Below are positions 22,429-31,351 of a stretch of DNA of 35,059 nucleotides, piece by piece; within the stretch, counting starts at the first letter, position 1; each line of letters begins with the position of its first letter. The stretch comes from Pseudomonadota bacterium (GTDB lineage Bacteria; Pseudomonadota; Alphaproteobacteria; Reyranellales; Reyranellaceae): positions 1 through 35,059 of the forward strand of contig JAFEFG010000047.1 in the NCBI GenBank assembly GCA_018240685.1, given 5' to 3'. The notes under the pieces were generated by a model. That model was not told the DNA's origin and ran no database searches. It worked only from the letters and a program-made list of their open reading frames with translations. The position numbers were made by a program, and so were the translations under genes.

Positions 22429-24684
22429 TCAGGCCGCGGCCACAGGTACGGTAATCTCCTGGGATGTGGTCGCGGCGTGCGCGCCGTCCGGATGGAGAGC
22501 CTGCGTCTGCAGAATCACGGCCGCGCCACCCTTCGCAAACTCGATACCGAGCGTCGGCAGGACCTTGAACATGCGCTTGACCGCCTCGCGCTGGATCATC
22601 GCCGGATTTCCTGGACGGGCGGTGAACTTGAAGCGGATCAGCAGGGCATTGTCTATGATGTCGGCGACCCCCTGCATCTTGAAGGGCGCCAGGACCTCCG
22701 ACTTGATCTCGGGCACCTCCATCATCTCCTGGCCGATCTTCTTCGCCGCCTTGCGCAGCTTCTCGATGTCGGTATCGCGGGCGAATCGAAGATTGAACTT
22801 CACCGTGATCCAGTCACGACTGAAGTTGGTGATCTGGCCCAGCTGGCCGAACGGGATGGTATGCACCTGGCCATTCTGGTGGCGCAGCTTGATCGAGCGC
22901 AGGGTAAAGCCCTCGACCGTGCCCTTGGCCTTGCCGCAATCGATGTATTCGCCGACCCGGAAGGCATCGTCCGTCAGATAGAAGATGCCGGAGACGATGT
23001 CCTTCACCAGCGTCTGGCTGCCGAAGGAAATCGCGATGCCGAAGATCGACGCCCCGGCGAGCAGCGGCATGACGTCGACGCCGAAGTCTTCGAGCGAGAT
23101 CATGATCGCAAGGAATACGATCAGGATTGCCACCGCCATCCGCAGGAGCGGCATCACGGTGCTGATACGCGTCGCCGGCGCCGCCGAGGCATCTCCGTCA
23201 ACGATCGCCTGGGCGGCATCCTTCGTCTTGCGGGCCGTATAGGGATCAGTGACGAACTTGAACAGTTCCCACAGCACGAAAGCCAGGAACAGCGTAATGC
23301 CCGCCGTGCGCGACGAACGGGTGATTTGGTCCCATTGATCCGGGCTCGCCAGGCCCAGCACGTCGACCACCCAGCGCTCCACGATTGTCACCGCGACGCC
23401 GATCACGACAGCGACGCGCACGCAACGGGCCACGACATCGGGTAGCTTCGGCAAGTCGCTCGCCGGCGTGCGGCCGACGAGCTGCGAATCGAGCCTGCGG
23501 ACAAACGCCTGCATCAGCGTCTCGAACAGCACCAGCGCGATCACGAGGTTGAGCGTGAGCAGCATCGCCCCGCCAACCTTCACCCGGTCCGAGATGGCGC
23601 TGTACATCTGCGTCGCACCCAGGGCGAGGAAGAATGTCGTGGCGAATCCGATCCAGTGACGGCCCACGGCACCGGCCAGCGACGACGCGGTGGCCAGGCC
23701 GGCGAACCATTGCTGGGCCGCTTCCTTCGAGCGGAAGACCAGCCAGAGGAAGACGGCGAGATAGAGCGGGACAATGACGACCTGATAGGCCGCGATCGCC
23801 TCCGACGGCGTCCTCATGGCGAACAGGATCTGGGCGACGATGCGGCCGATGATGATGACCAGCATGACCGTCGAGATCCGCAGATACATCGAGCGGGCCG
23901 GGCCGTTCTCGATGCTGCACAGCCGCGCTGTCGGCATGTCGGGCTGCAGCACGATGCGGAACAGGAGCACGTACAGGCGCCAACCGAAAATGCCATGCAG
24001 CACGGCATCGGCAAGCCGGTCCTGCGGAGTGGTCCCCTCGAACCACAAGCCCACTGCCCCCTCGCAGATCAGCCAGACCGCCAAGACGCCGAGGCCGTCC
24101 AAAGCCGCCAGCAAGCCGAGACTGACCAAAGACTTCAGCCCCTTCTCCGCCCCCGTGGAGCTGGCAAGATGGGCACGCGGTCGACGCAACACCCCGCGCA
24201 GGATGCTTTCCACGGCGACGGCCACAACGCCGATCGCGGCCAGCCACAGCAGGAATTGGAACGGCCCGCGGCCATCGGGAAGCTGCTGCCTCAGGATCCG
24301 GGTGAACGCCGCAAGCTGCTCGCCCAGCACCGGGAACGCCATCGCCACGACCTTGGCGCGGTTGAGGAAGAGTGCCAGCTCACTCGGCCCTTCCTTCGGC
24401 GGCGTCCTCACGACCTGGGGCTTGGGTGCTGGAGTGCCTTTCCCCGCCTTCGGCTTGGCCGCCGAGCTGGGTGTGGGGGCCTGCACGGGCGCGGCGGGCG
24501 TCGGAGCAGCGAGGCCCTCGTCCTTCAGCTTCTCGGCAACGGATTTGCTGATGGCATCGACGAGTGCGTCGAACTGCTCCTGGGTCATGCCCGCCGGTGC
24601 AGCATCGAGCGTGTTGGCCCGTCCAACAGCTGTCCCGAGCATGAACAGCGACAGGATCAGCACTAGGGTGCGGAGGCTGGACAT
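22429..24684 (-). CDS. Large MscS-family mechanosensitive ion channel
   Basis: This 751-residue protein has a signal peptide (MSSLRTLVLILSLFMLGTAVGRA) and a periplasmic region with a Pro/Ala/Lys-rich stretch (about 60-95). About ten membrane segments follow. The C-terminal MscS domain starts near residue 515: the pore-lining helix contains ASIFGIAISFGSQTLVKDIVSG, then YLTDDAFRVGEYIDCGKAKGTVEGFTLRSIKLRHQNGQVHTIPFGQLGQITNFSRDW. The beta domain and the alpha/beta cytoplasmic vestibule reach about residue 730. The channel should open on membrane tension and release solutes during osmotic downshift. Its size matches the long MscS relatives with extra N-terminal helices. The start is the ATG at 24684; a TTG nine bases upstream is also in frame. 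An AT-rich promoter candidate lies at 24784-24808. Confidence 0.93.
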   Translation of the reverse strand: MSSLRTLVLILSLFMLGTAVGRANTLDAAPAGMTQEQFDALVDAISKSVAEKLKDEGLAAPTPAAPVQAPTPSSAAKPKAGKGTPAPKPQVVRTPPKEGPSELALFLNRAKVVAMAFPVLGEQLAAFTRILRQQLPDGRGPFQFLLWLAAIGVVAVAVESILRGVLRRPRAHLASSTGAEKGLKSLVSLGLLAALDGLGVLAVWLICEGAVGLWFEGTTPQDRLADAVLHGIFGWRLYVLLFRIVLQPDMPTARLCSIENGPARSMYLRISTVMLVIIIGRIVAQILFAMRTPSEAIAAYQVVIVPLYLAVFLWLVFRSKEAAQQWFAGLATASSLAGAVGRHWIGFATTFFLALGATQMYSAISDRVKVGGAMLLTLNLVIALVLFETLMQAFVRRLDSQLVGRTPASDLPKLPDVVARCVRVAVVIGVAVTIVERWVVDVLGLASPDQWDQITRSSRTAGITLFLAFVLWELFKFVTDPYTARKTKDAAQAIVDGDASAAPATRISTVMPLLRMAVAILIVFLAIMISLEDFGVDVMPLLAGASIFGIAISFGSQTLVKDIVSGIFYLTDDAFRVGEYIDCGKAKGTVEGFTLRSIKLRHQNGQVHTIPFGQLGQITNFSRDWITVKFNLRFARDTDIEKLRKAAKKIGQEMMEVPEIKSEVLAPFKMQGVADIIDNALLIRFKFTARPGNPAMIQREAVKRMFKVLPTLGIEFAKGGAAVILQTQALHPDGAHAATTSQEITVPVAAA

Positions 24685-24783
24685 GGTCTTCAATCTTTCT
24701 CGCTCGATAAGCGTCTAATCATCTTGCCTGACGTTGATCGTCACAGGGAACTGGACGGATCATCGTTGCAGCCTACATTACAA

Positions 24784-24808
24784 ATTATAGTTAAATTTAT
24801 AGTTAAAA
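24784..24808 (-). promoter_or_regulatory. AT-rich 12-base tandem repeat with -10-like element
   Basis: TTATAGTTAAA occurs at 24785-24795 and again at 24797-24807, a 12-base period. On the minus strand the proximal copy ends in TATAAT (24784-24789), a perfect -10 hexamer, about 100 bases before the MscS start. No good -35 is seen 17 bases upstream. The island is strikingly AT-rich against its GC-rich surroundings. Confidence 0.45.
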
Positions 24809-25042
24809 TGCATTTAGTCTGAGCCGCAATTGCGTATCGAGTTTGTCAGGCTCGCCGCCAAGACGGTTTTTCGCCCTGAAACAAGGGCTTCGCGGTGCAA
24901 ATTCTATATCGTCCTCGCGCGACGGCCCGCGGTTCTCGCTTGCCGAGTTCGAGGCGACGCAATGAGCGCGCCGCGGGAAACCATTTTCTTGTCGATGTCC
25001 TGTCGGTCGTCAGCCTCGCCGAACGGCGGAAGCAGCTGACAG
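24809..25042. other. Intergenic stretch without convincing gene
   Basis: Between the AT-rich promoter candidate of the MscS gene and the tRNA-Glu region I find no open frame with a ribosome site, signal peptide or family signature. The short frames present look like chance. A distant inverted repeat CCCGCGG/CCGCGGG is visible but has too long a spacing to interpret. Confidence 0.5.
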
Positions 25043-25059
25043 CCCTCCCTATCGGAGGG
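25043..25059 (-). terminator. Hairpin downstream of tRNA-Glu
   Basis: CCCTCC (25043-25048) and GGAGGG (25054-25059) form a 6-bp stem with a 5-base loop, starting four bases after the tRNA 3' end on the minus strand. A T-run is missing, so it may serve processing or weak termination. Confidence 0.4.
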
Positions 25060-25063
25060 AGGA

Positions 25064-25139
25064 TGGCGTCCCCAAGGGGATTCGAACCCCTGTTACCGCC
25101 GTGAAAGGGCGATGTCCTAGGCCTCTAGACGATGGGGAC
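25064..25139 (-). tRNA. tRNA-Glu (TTC)
   Basis: Read on the minus strand, the acceptor stem GTCCCCA (5' end at 25139) pairs with TGGGGAC. The discriminator G and an encoded CCA follow (25064-25066). The anticodon stem TCGCC/GGCGG encloses the loop CTTTCAC with anticodon TTC (25103-25105), and the T-loop GGTTCGAATCC is canonical. It lies 88 bases downstream of recJ on the same strand. I see no direct-repeat copy of its 3' end that would mark an integration site. Confidence 0.97.
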
Positions 25140-25227
25140 GAGGCGGCAAGAGTGCGTGCATGTAACGGTCCGGGGCCGGCAAATCAAGCGCGCAGAAACG
25201 CACTGGATCGAGCCCGGGAACGGCTCT

Positions 25228-27048
25228 TCAGAGCTGGATCGAGCCCGCCGCCGAGGCTGCATCGTCGATCTGCAGACGCACGCTTTCCCGGCCATTGTAG
25301 CGATCGACCCGAAGCGCGCCTGCGACATGCAGAACAGGCTTGGCCCGATCCAGGAGCGCCGGTCCCAGGGCGCTCTGGCCGGCCCGGAACGCGATCGCCT
25401 CGACCCGGCCGCGCTGCTGGCCGACCAGGGTGCAGCGGACGTGCCCCTCCCCGACCGGCTGGGCGTAGTCCACACGTACGCCGGTCAAGGCGAAGCGTGG
25501 CAGCGCATTGCCCGCGCCGAACGGGCCGGCCCGCTCGACCATGGCGACCAATTCCTGGGTTGCCGCCGCCGGCGCGAGGGCCGCATCGATGCCCAACTCG
25601 CGGACGGGCGGCGCAGCGCCGAGTTGCGGCGCCAATCGCTCGTCGAGGAATGCGGTCAATGCTGCAACCTGATCACGCGCCACGGTGAGACCGGCAGCCA
25701 TGGCGTGCCCGCCGCCGTTGATCAGAAGCCCTTGCTGGCGAGCCGCGATCACGGCGGCACCAAGATCAACCCCGCGCACCGATCGTCCCGAGCCCTTGCC
25801 GACATCGCCGTCCATGCCGATCACGAAGGCTGGACGGCCGTAGCGCTCGACGAGGCGGCTGGCGACGATGCCGATGACGCCGACATGCCAGCCTTCGCTT
25901 TCCACCACCAGCGCCGCCGGCAAGGCCTCGCGATCGGGACCATAGGTGCCCTCGATACGGGCAATGGCCTGGTCGAGCACCTCGCGCTCGATCGCGCGTC
26001 GCTCGGCATTGAATTCGTCGAGGCGGATCGCCAGTGCACCGACCTCGTGCGGGTCGTCGCTGGCGAGCAGTCGTGCCCCGAGGTCGGCCTGTCCGACGCG
26101 GCCTCCCGCATTGACCCGCGGCCCGAGCAGGAAACCGAGATGATAGGCACCCGGCGGCTCCCGCAGACGCGCCACGTCGGCCAGGGCGGCGAGTCCCGCA
26201 TTGCCGCGCTCGGCCATGACCCGCAGCCCCTGCCGCACCAGCGCCCGATTGACACCAGTCAGCGGCACGACATCCGCGACCGTGCCGAGCGCCACCAGAT
26301 CCAGCCATCGGCGCAGATCGGGTTCCGGCCGCGCATCGCCGTACCAGCCGGCTTCCCGCAGCGCCCGGTTGACCCCGACCGCCAGCAGGAAGGCGACGCC
26401 CACAGCCGCCAGTTGCTTGTGCGGGCTGCTTTCGTCGATGCGGTTGGGGTCGACGACAGCCACCGCCGGCGGCAAGGCGATCTCGGCCTGGTGGTGGTCG
26501 ATCACGATGACGTCGAGGCCGACACGCCGGGCCTCCAGCAGCGGTTCGTGCGCAGTGACGCCGCAGTCGACCGTGACGACGACCGAGGTGCCCTCTTCCC
26601 TGAGCTTTGCCAACGCCGCCGCATTGGGGCCATACCCTTCCTTGCGGCGGTCGGGAATGTAGACGCCGATGTTCGCGCCCACGGCCCGGAAGAAGCGCAG
26701 CAGCAGGGCCGAGGACGTCGCCCCGTCGACATCGTAGTCGCCGAACACGACGATGCGCTCACCCGAGCGTACCGCCTGCACTAGGCGCTCGATCGCCGCC
26801 GCCATGTCCTTCAGGTGCAGCGGATCGGGCAGGAACTTGCGTAACGTCGGCTCGAGGAAATCCGGTACGTCGTCGAGACCGACCGACCGGGCGGCGAGCA
26901 GACGGCAGATCGCTTCCGGCAGGCCGTGACGCTGCGCCATGGCAAGCGCAAGGCGCTCGTCCGACAACCGCTCGGCCCAACGCCGGCCGGTCAGGGAACG
27001 CTCGACGCCAAGGAAGGCGGCTCGGACGAGGCGTGCTTCGGAGGGCAT
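25228..27048 (-). CDS. recJ: Single-stranded-DNA-specific exonuclease RecJ
   Basis: This 606-residue member of the DHH phosphoesterase superfamily degrades single-stranded DNA 5' to 3' in recombination and mismatch repair. Motif I is VVFGDYDVDGATSSALL (Asp104, Asp106 and Asp108 as metal ligands), DCGV lies at 161-164 and the DHH motif (VIDHHQAE) at 184-186. The DHHA1-type half has GGHAMAAGLTV, and the C-terminal OB-like domain has GHVRCTLVGQQRGRVEAIAFRAGQS. Length fits the family (560-600). The order alaC-hom-glpX-small gene-recJ, all on the minus strand, is one I recall from alphaproteobacteria. The start has no strong ribosome site. Confidence 0.97.
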   Translation of the reverse strand: MPSEARLVRAAFLGVERSLTGRRWAERLSDERLALAMAQRHGLPEAICRLLAARSVGLDDVPDFLEPTLRKFLPDPLHLKDMAAAIERLVQAVRSGERIVVFGDYDVDGATSSALLLRFFRAVGANIGVYIPDRRKEGYGPNAAALAKLREEGTSVVVTVDCGVTAHEPLLEARRVGLDVIVIDHHQAEIALPPAVAVVDPNRIDESSPHKQLAAVGVAFLLAVGVNRALREAGWYGDARPEPDLRRWLDLVALGTVADVVPLTGVNRALVRQGLRVMAERGNAGLAALADVARLREPPGAYHLGFLLGPRVNAGGRVGQADLGARLLASDDPHEVGALAIRLDEFNAERRAIEREVLDQAIARIEGTYGPDREALPAALVVESEGWHVGVIGIVASRLVERYGRPAFVIGMDGDVGKGSGRSVRGVDLGAAVIAARQQGLLINGGGHAMAAGLTVARDQVAALTAFLDERLAPQLGAAPPVRELGIDAALAPAAATQELVAMVERAGPFGAGNALPRFALTGVRVDYAQPVGEGHVRCTLVGQQRGRVEAIAFRAGQSALGPALLDRAKPVLHVAGALRVDRYNGRESVRLQIDDAASAAGSIQL

Positions 27049-27102
27049 ACGGCTTCTACTAGCGATCTGGGCGGCAGGAGTCGAAGGGCCGGAAAAGGCC
27101 AG

Positions 27103-27612
27103 CTACCATTTCCATTCGAACGGCCAGATACGCAGAACGGCGACATTGATGCGCGACGCCGCCGTCCCGCCGATCTGCAGGGTCAGCGGCTCGCCCTTGA
27201 CCTCGGCCTGCACGCTGTTTCGGGTCCCCGGACAATTGGTGGCGCGATCCGAAGACAGGATCGGCAGGCGCCGGCGTTCCTGCACGAGATCGACCCAGGC
27301 CGGCTCGGACAGAACGATGCGATACCGACCGGCCGGAATATTCTCGAGGGTGATGATGCCGCCGTTTCCGCCGTCGCTCCCCCGCTCCGGAGCGACCGGA
27401 TAGATCACCTCGTCGGCCGGCCTCAGACGCAACGCGAAGACCCCCTCCTTCGGCAGCGACTGGGCGCTGTCGACCGACGGGATATAAGCCGAGAACGGAT
27501 CGGGCGCACGCGCTACCGCCGCTGGAACGAGCCCGCAGGCATCCTGTGCGGCCGCTGGAAGTGCCAGCGCCGACAGGATTGCCGCGCAGATCATGCCCTT
27601 TGCTTTGCCCAT
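27103..27612 (-). CDS. Exported protein of unknown function
   Basis: This 169-residue protein has a signal peptide (MGKAKGMICAAILSALALPAAAQ) cleaved near AAAQ-DAC. The mature part is beta-rich: GVFALRLRPADEVIYPV, GGIITLENIPAGRYRIVLSEPAWVDLVQ, ATNCPGTRNSVQAEVKGEPLTLQIGG and VAVLRIWPFEW. 'IPAGRYRIVL' is reminiscent of carboxypeptidase-regulatory-like beta sandwiches, but I do not assign a family. Two cysteines (in DACG and TNCPG) might pair. The ATG at 27612 is used; an in-frame GTG nine bases earlier also has GAGG nearby. It lies between recJ and glpX with small gaps, so it is probably co-transcribed with them. Confidence 0.75.
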   Translation of the reverse strand: MGKAKGMICAAILSALALPAAAQDACGLVPAAVARAPDPFSAYIPSVDSAQSLPKEGVFALRLRPADEVIYPVAPERGSDGGNGGIITLENIPAGRYRIVLSEPAWVDLVQERRRLPILSSDRATNCPGTRNSVQAEVKGEPLTLQIGGTAASRINVAVLRIWPFEWKW

Positions 27613-27678
27613 GTCGACCACGGGCCTCGCTACGCACCTTTCGTACCAACCCGATGGCTGGCCGTCGATTAAGGATGG

Positions 27679-28665
27679 CTACGCCCAGCTCGGCAGGCCA
27701 GTCTTGATCGAGAAATTGTGATGGGCGGAGACCCAGCGCACCGTCCCGGTCTTGGAGCGCATGACGATCGAATGGGTCTCGGCGCCGTTGCCGAAGCGAC
27801 GCACGCCCTTCAGCATCGAACCCGACGTCACGCCGGTCGCCGCGAACATCACGTCGCCCTTGGCCATGTCGATCATCGAGTACTTGCGGTTCAGGTCCGT
27901 AATGCCCCACTTGCGGGCGCGGGCCTTTTCGTCGTCGTTGCGAAACAGCAGCCGGCCCTGGATCTGGCCGCCGATGCAACGAAGGGCCGCCGCCGCCAGA
28001 ACGCCTTCCGGCGCGCCGCCAGAGCCCATGTAGATGTCGATGCCCGAATCGCCGGTCGAGGTGGCGATCACGCCCGAAACGTCGCCGTCGCCGATCAGCA
28101 TGATGCGGGCGCCCGCCTCGCGGACCTTGGCGATCAGTTCGGCGTGGCGCGGCCGGTCGAGGATGCAGACGACGAGATCGTCGATCTCCACCTTCTTGGC
28201 CTTGGCAAGATCCTTGAGGTTCTGCTCCGGCGTCTTGTCGAGATCGACGATGCCTTCCGGCAGCCCGCCGCCGACGGCGATCTTGTCCATGTAGACGTCG
28301 GGCGCGTTGAGGAAGCCGCCATGCTCGGCCATCGCCATGACCGCCAGTGCATTGGGCAGTCCCTTGGCGGTGATGGTCGTGCCTTCGAGGGGATCGAGCG
28401 CGATATCGATCTTAGGGCCGGCCCCCGTGCCCACCTTCTCGCCGATATAGAGCATCGGCGCCTCGTCACGCTCGCCCTCGCCGATCACCACCGTGCCTTC
28501 GATGTTGAGCGAATTCAGAGTCGTGCGCATGGCGTCGACGGCCGCCTGATCGGCCTTCTTCTCGTCGCCCCGCCCCATCAGCTTGGAGGCCGCGAGTGCC
28601 GCAGCTTCCGTTACGCGCACCGCCTCGAGGGCCAGGTTGCGGTCCATCTTGCCAATATCCGCCAT
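27679..28665 (-). CDS. glpX: Class II fructose-1,6-bisphosphatase GlpX
   Basis: This 328-residue enzyme removes the 1-phosphate of fructose 1,6-bisphosphate in gluconeogenesis. Class II markers are VVIGEGERDEAPMLYIGE (59-76) and the metal-binding DPLEGTT (91-97). MAEHGG, DRPRHAELI, GDGDVSGVI and GSGGAPEGVLAAAALRC come later. The length matches GlpX (about 320-336). GGAGGAAGCG stands directly before the ATG. It is followed 57 to 67 bases on by the small exported-protein gene and preceded by hom, 32 bases away. In bacteria lacking a class I enzyme, GlpX is the main FBPase and supports growth on acids such as those used by the CoA-ester operon. Confidence 0.97.
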   Translation of the reverse strand: MADIGKMDRNLALEAVRVTEAAALAASKLMGRGDEKKADQAAVDAMRTTLNSLNIEGTVVIGEGERDEAPMLYIGEKVGTGAGPKIDIALDPLEGTTITAKGLPNALAVMAMAEHGGFLNAPDVYMDKIAVGGGLPEGIVDLDKTPEQNLKDLAKAKKVEIDDLVVCILDRPRHAELIAKVREAGARIMLIGDGDVSGVIATSTGDSGIDIYMGSGGAPEGVLAAAALRCIGGQIQGRLLFRNDDEKARARKWGITDLNRKYSMIDMAKGDVMFAATGVTSGSMLKGVRRFGNGAETHSIVMRSKTGTVRWVSAHHNFSIKTGLPSWA

Positions 28666-28697
28666 CGCTTCCTCCGTTGGGTCTCCCGCAACGCCTT

Positions 28698-29990
28698 CTA
28701 GAATGCCTCGATCCTGATCAGGCAGGGCTCGGTCGCCACAGCCCGCAGCTTGGCGATGCGCGCGATCGCGCGCTGCATCGCCGCTTCTTCCGTCTCGTGC
28801 GTGGTCAGCACGACGGGAACTTCGCCCGACTGCGAACGGCCGCGCTGGAGCATGGACTCGACCGAGATGCGCTCCCTGGCCAGCACGCTCGAGATCGCCG
28901 CGATGACGCCCGGCCGGTCCTGCACCATCAGACGGATGTAGTAGGCGCCGACGTGGCGTCCCATCGGCGACACCTTCTTGGCCGCAAGCCGGTCGGCGGG
29001 GACGACAAAGGCCGGCATGTCGCGTCCGCGCGCCACGTCGACCAGATCGGCGACGACCGCCGAAGCGGTCGGTCCCTGGCCCGCACCGCGGCCCTGGAAC
29101 ATGGTGGTGCCGACGAAGTCGCCCTCGACCACCACGGCATTGAAAACGCCCTCGATGTGCGCGATCGGAGCCTCGAGCGGGACCATGCAGGGGTGGACAC
29201 GCTGTTCGATCCCGTACCTGGTCTCGCGCGCGATCCCTAGGAGCTTGATGCGATAGCCCAATTCCTCGGCGAACTGGATGTCCATCGAGGTGACGCGCCG
29301 GATCCCCTCGACATGCACGCCCTCGAAATTGACCTGGCAGCCGAACGCGGCGCCCGTCAGCACGGCCAGCTTGTGGGCGGCATCGATGCCATCGACATCG
29401 AAGCTGGGATCGGCTTCGGCGTAGCCCGCCGCCTGTGCCTCGGCCAGCACGACGTCGAAGTCGCGACCGGTCTCGCGCATCGTGGTGAGGATATAGTTGC
29501 AGGTGCCGTTCAGGATGCCGTAGAGGCGGCTGACCTTGTTGCCGACCAGGCCCTCCCGCAGGGCCTTGATGATCGGGATGCCGCCCGCGACGGCCGCCTC
29601 GAAGGCGAGGATGCAGCCCTTCTTCTCCGCAAGCGCGGCGAGCTCCGTGCCGTGCATGGCAAGCAGCGCCTTGTTGGCGGTCACGACATGCTTGCCCGCG
29701 ATGAGTGCCCGGCGCACCAGCTGGCGCGCCACGCCGCGCGAGCCGCCGATCAGCTCGATCACCACGTCGATGTCGGGCGCCTCGGCCAGCGTCAGCGGGT
29801 CCTTTTCCCAGCGTACGCCGGTGAGGTCGATGTCACGCTTCTTGGTTCGGCTGCGCGCGCTCACGGCCACGAGCTTCAGTGGCCGTCCGCCGCGCAGGGA
29901 CAACAGCCGGCCGTGTTCGGCCAGCAACTTCACGACGCCGGCACCGACCGTGCCAAGGCCGGCGATGCCTATTCTGAGGGGGGATTTCAT
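28698..29990 (-). CDS. hom: Homoserine dehydrogenase with ACT domain
   Basis: This 430-residue enzyme reduces aspartate semialdehyde to homoserine in the threonine/methionine branch. The NAD(P)-binding GIAGLGTVGAGVVKLL is at 8-23, and VTANKALLA and GGIPIIKAL form the nucleotide/substrate region. LNGTCNYILTTM, YAEADPSFDVDGIDAAHKL, QGRGAGQGPTASAVVADL and the C-terminal ACT domain (VQDRPGVIAAISSVLARERISVESMLQ) complete the family pattern. The ACT domain suggests feedback control, usually by threonine. The gene lies 25 bases downstream of alaC on the same strand and 32 bases upstream of glpX, so all are probably one transcription unit. Confidence 0.97.
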   Translation of the reverse strand: MKSPLRIGIAGLGTVGAGVVKLLAEHGRLLSLRGGRPLKLVAVSARSRTKKRDIDLTGVRWEKDPLTLAEAPDIDVVIELIGGSRGVARQLVRRALIAGKHVVTANKALLAMHGTELAALAEKKGCILAFEAAVAGGIPIIKALREGLVGNKVSRLYGILNGTCNYILTTMRETGRDFDVVLAEAQAAGYAEADPSFDVDGIDAAHKLAVLTGAAFGCQVNFEGVHVEGIRRVTSMDIQFAEELGYRIKLLGIARETRYGIEQRVHPCMVPLEAPIAHIEGVFNAVVVEGDFVGTTMFQGRGAGQGPTASAVVADLVDVARGRDMPAFVVPADRLAAKKVSPMGRHVGAYYIRLMVQDRPGVIAAISSVLARERISVESMLQRGRSQSGEVPVVLTTHETEEAAMQRAIARIAKLRAVATEPCLIRIEAF

Positions 29991-30015
29991 GACCGCCTGA
30001 TACGACAGGAAAGGA

Positions 30016-31272
30016 TCAGGCGCGAGCCTTCAAGGGGGTGATGTTGTCCCCAACGCCGCGCAGGTAGAGGTCGATCGCCCGTGACGGATCGGCCAGCACC
30101 TGCCGCACGTTGCGGATCGCCTGCCGGATGCGATGCTTGTTCTCCACCAGCGCGATGCGGACATGGGCATCGCCATGCTCGCCGAAACCGATACCGGGCG
30201 ACACCGCGACATTGGCCTGGGTCAGCAGCAGCTTGGAGAAGGCCAGCGACCCCAGCTCCGCGAACGGCTTGGGGATCGGCGCCCAGGCGAACATGCTGGC
30301 GGACGGAGACGGCAGCTCCCAGCCGGCGGCCCTCAGCCCCTCGATCATGACGTCGCGCCGCTCCTGGTAGGTGTTGCGCGCCTCGGCGATGCAATCCTGC
30401 GGCCCGTTGAGCGCCGCCGTCGCCGCCACCTGGATCGGCGTGAAGGCGCCGTAGTCGAGGTACGACTTGATGCGGGTCAGCGCCTGGATCAGCGTCTTGT
30501 TGCCGGCGGCAAAGCCGATGCGCCAGCCGGCCATCGAATAGGTCTTGCTCATCGAGGTGAATTCGACCGCAATGTCGCGCGCGCCCGGCACCTGCAGCAC
30601 CGACGGCGGCGGGACGCCATCGAAGTAGATCTCGGCATAGGCCAGGTCCGACAGGATCCAGATGTTCTGCCGTTTGCAGAAATCGACGACGGCCGCGTAG
30701 AAGTCGAGATCGACGACCTGGGCCGTCGGGTTCGACGGATAGTTCAGCACCAGGGCGATCGGCTTGGGCACCGTGTGGCGCACCGCCCGCTCGAGGGCCG
30801 CCAGGAACTCGTCGAGCGACGTGCTGCCGGGCACGGGGATGTGCCGGACCGAACCGCCAGCGATGATGAAGCCGTAGGGGTGGATCGGATAGCTGGGGTT
30901 GGGCACCAGCACGATGTCGCCCGGCGAGGTGATCGCCTGGGCAAGGTTGGCCAGGCCTTCCTTCGAGCCCAGGGTGACGATGATCTCGCTTTCGGGATCG
31001 AGGTCGACGTTGAAGCGACGCTGATAGTAGGCGGCCTGGGCCTTGCGCAGGCCGGGGATGCCCCGCGAGGCGGAGTAGCCGTGGGCACGCGGATTGGCGG
31101 CCGCCTCGGCCAGCTTGGCAACGATGTGCGGTGCGGTCGGCAGGTCGGGATTGCCCATGCCGAGGTCGATCACGTCCTGTCCGGCGGCTCGGGCGCGCGC
31201 CTTCATCGCATTCACTTCCGCGAACACGTAGGGCGGCAGGCGCTTGAGGCGATGGAATTCCGAGTCGTCCAT
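30016..31272 (-). CDS. alaC: Alanine-synthesising aminotransferase AlaC-like (class I/II)
   Basis: This 418-residue PLP enzyme resembles E. coli AlaC (YfdZ): RLPPYVFAEVNAMK, IDLGMGNPDLPTAPHIV, HGYSASRGIPGLRKA and GSKEGLANLAQAI. VPNPSYPIHPYGFIIAGG, NYPSNPTAQ and SDLAYAEIYFDG follow. The PLP lysine is Lys243 in SMSKTYSMAGWRIGF. It should transfer amino groups between glutamate or alanine and 2-oxo acids. Databases often label such proteins LL-diaminopimelate aminotransferase, so the substrate range is uncertain. The start is the ATG at 31272, preceded by AAGGAAGAAG; an upstream in-frame codon at 31323 lacks such a site. It heads the hom-glpX-recJ block. Confidence 0.93.
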   Translation of the reverse strand: MDDSEFHRLKRLPPYVFAEVNAMKARARAAGQDVIDLGMGNPDLPTAPHIVAKLAEAAANPRAHGYSASRGIPGLRKAQAAYYQRRFNVDLDPESEIIVTLGSKEGLANLAQAITSPGDIVLVPNPSYPIHPYGFIIAGGSVRHIPVPGSTSLDEFLAALERAVRHTVPKPIALVLNYPSNPTAQVVDLDFYAAVVDFCKRQNIWILSDLAYAEIYFDGVPPPSVLQVPGARDIAVEFTSMSKTYSMAGWRIGFAAGNKTLIQALTRIKSYLDYGAFTPIQVAATAALNGPQDCIAEARNTYQERRDVMIEGLRAAGWELPSPSASMFAWAPIPKPFAELGSLAFSKLLLTQANVAVSPGIGFGEHGDAHVRIALVENKHRIRQAIRNVRQVLADPSRAIDLYLRGVGDNITPLKARA

Positions 31273-31351
31273 TTGCTTCTTCCTTTTGGGCTCAGAGGCC
31301 GGCGGCCGCCCTCCTGCGATCATGCTCGAGCGGCGGCGCCATCATGCAATC

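Noticed and set aside
25064..25139. tRNA-Glu as an integration site of a genomic island
   Set aside because: No integrase gene and no repeated tRNA 3' end is visible nearby; the flanks are housekeeping genes.
25132..26784. Plus-strand 550-codon open frame opposite recJ
   Set aside because: It begins inside the tRNA gene and mirrors recJ; no domain is recognisable.
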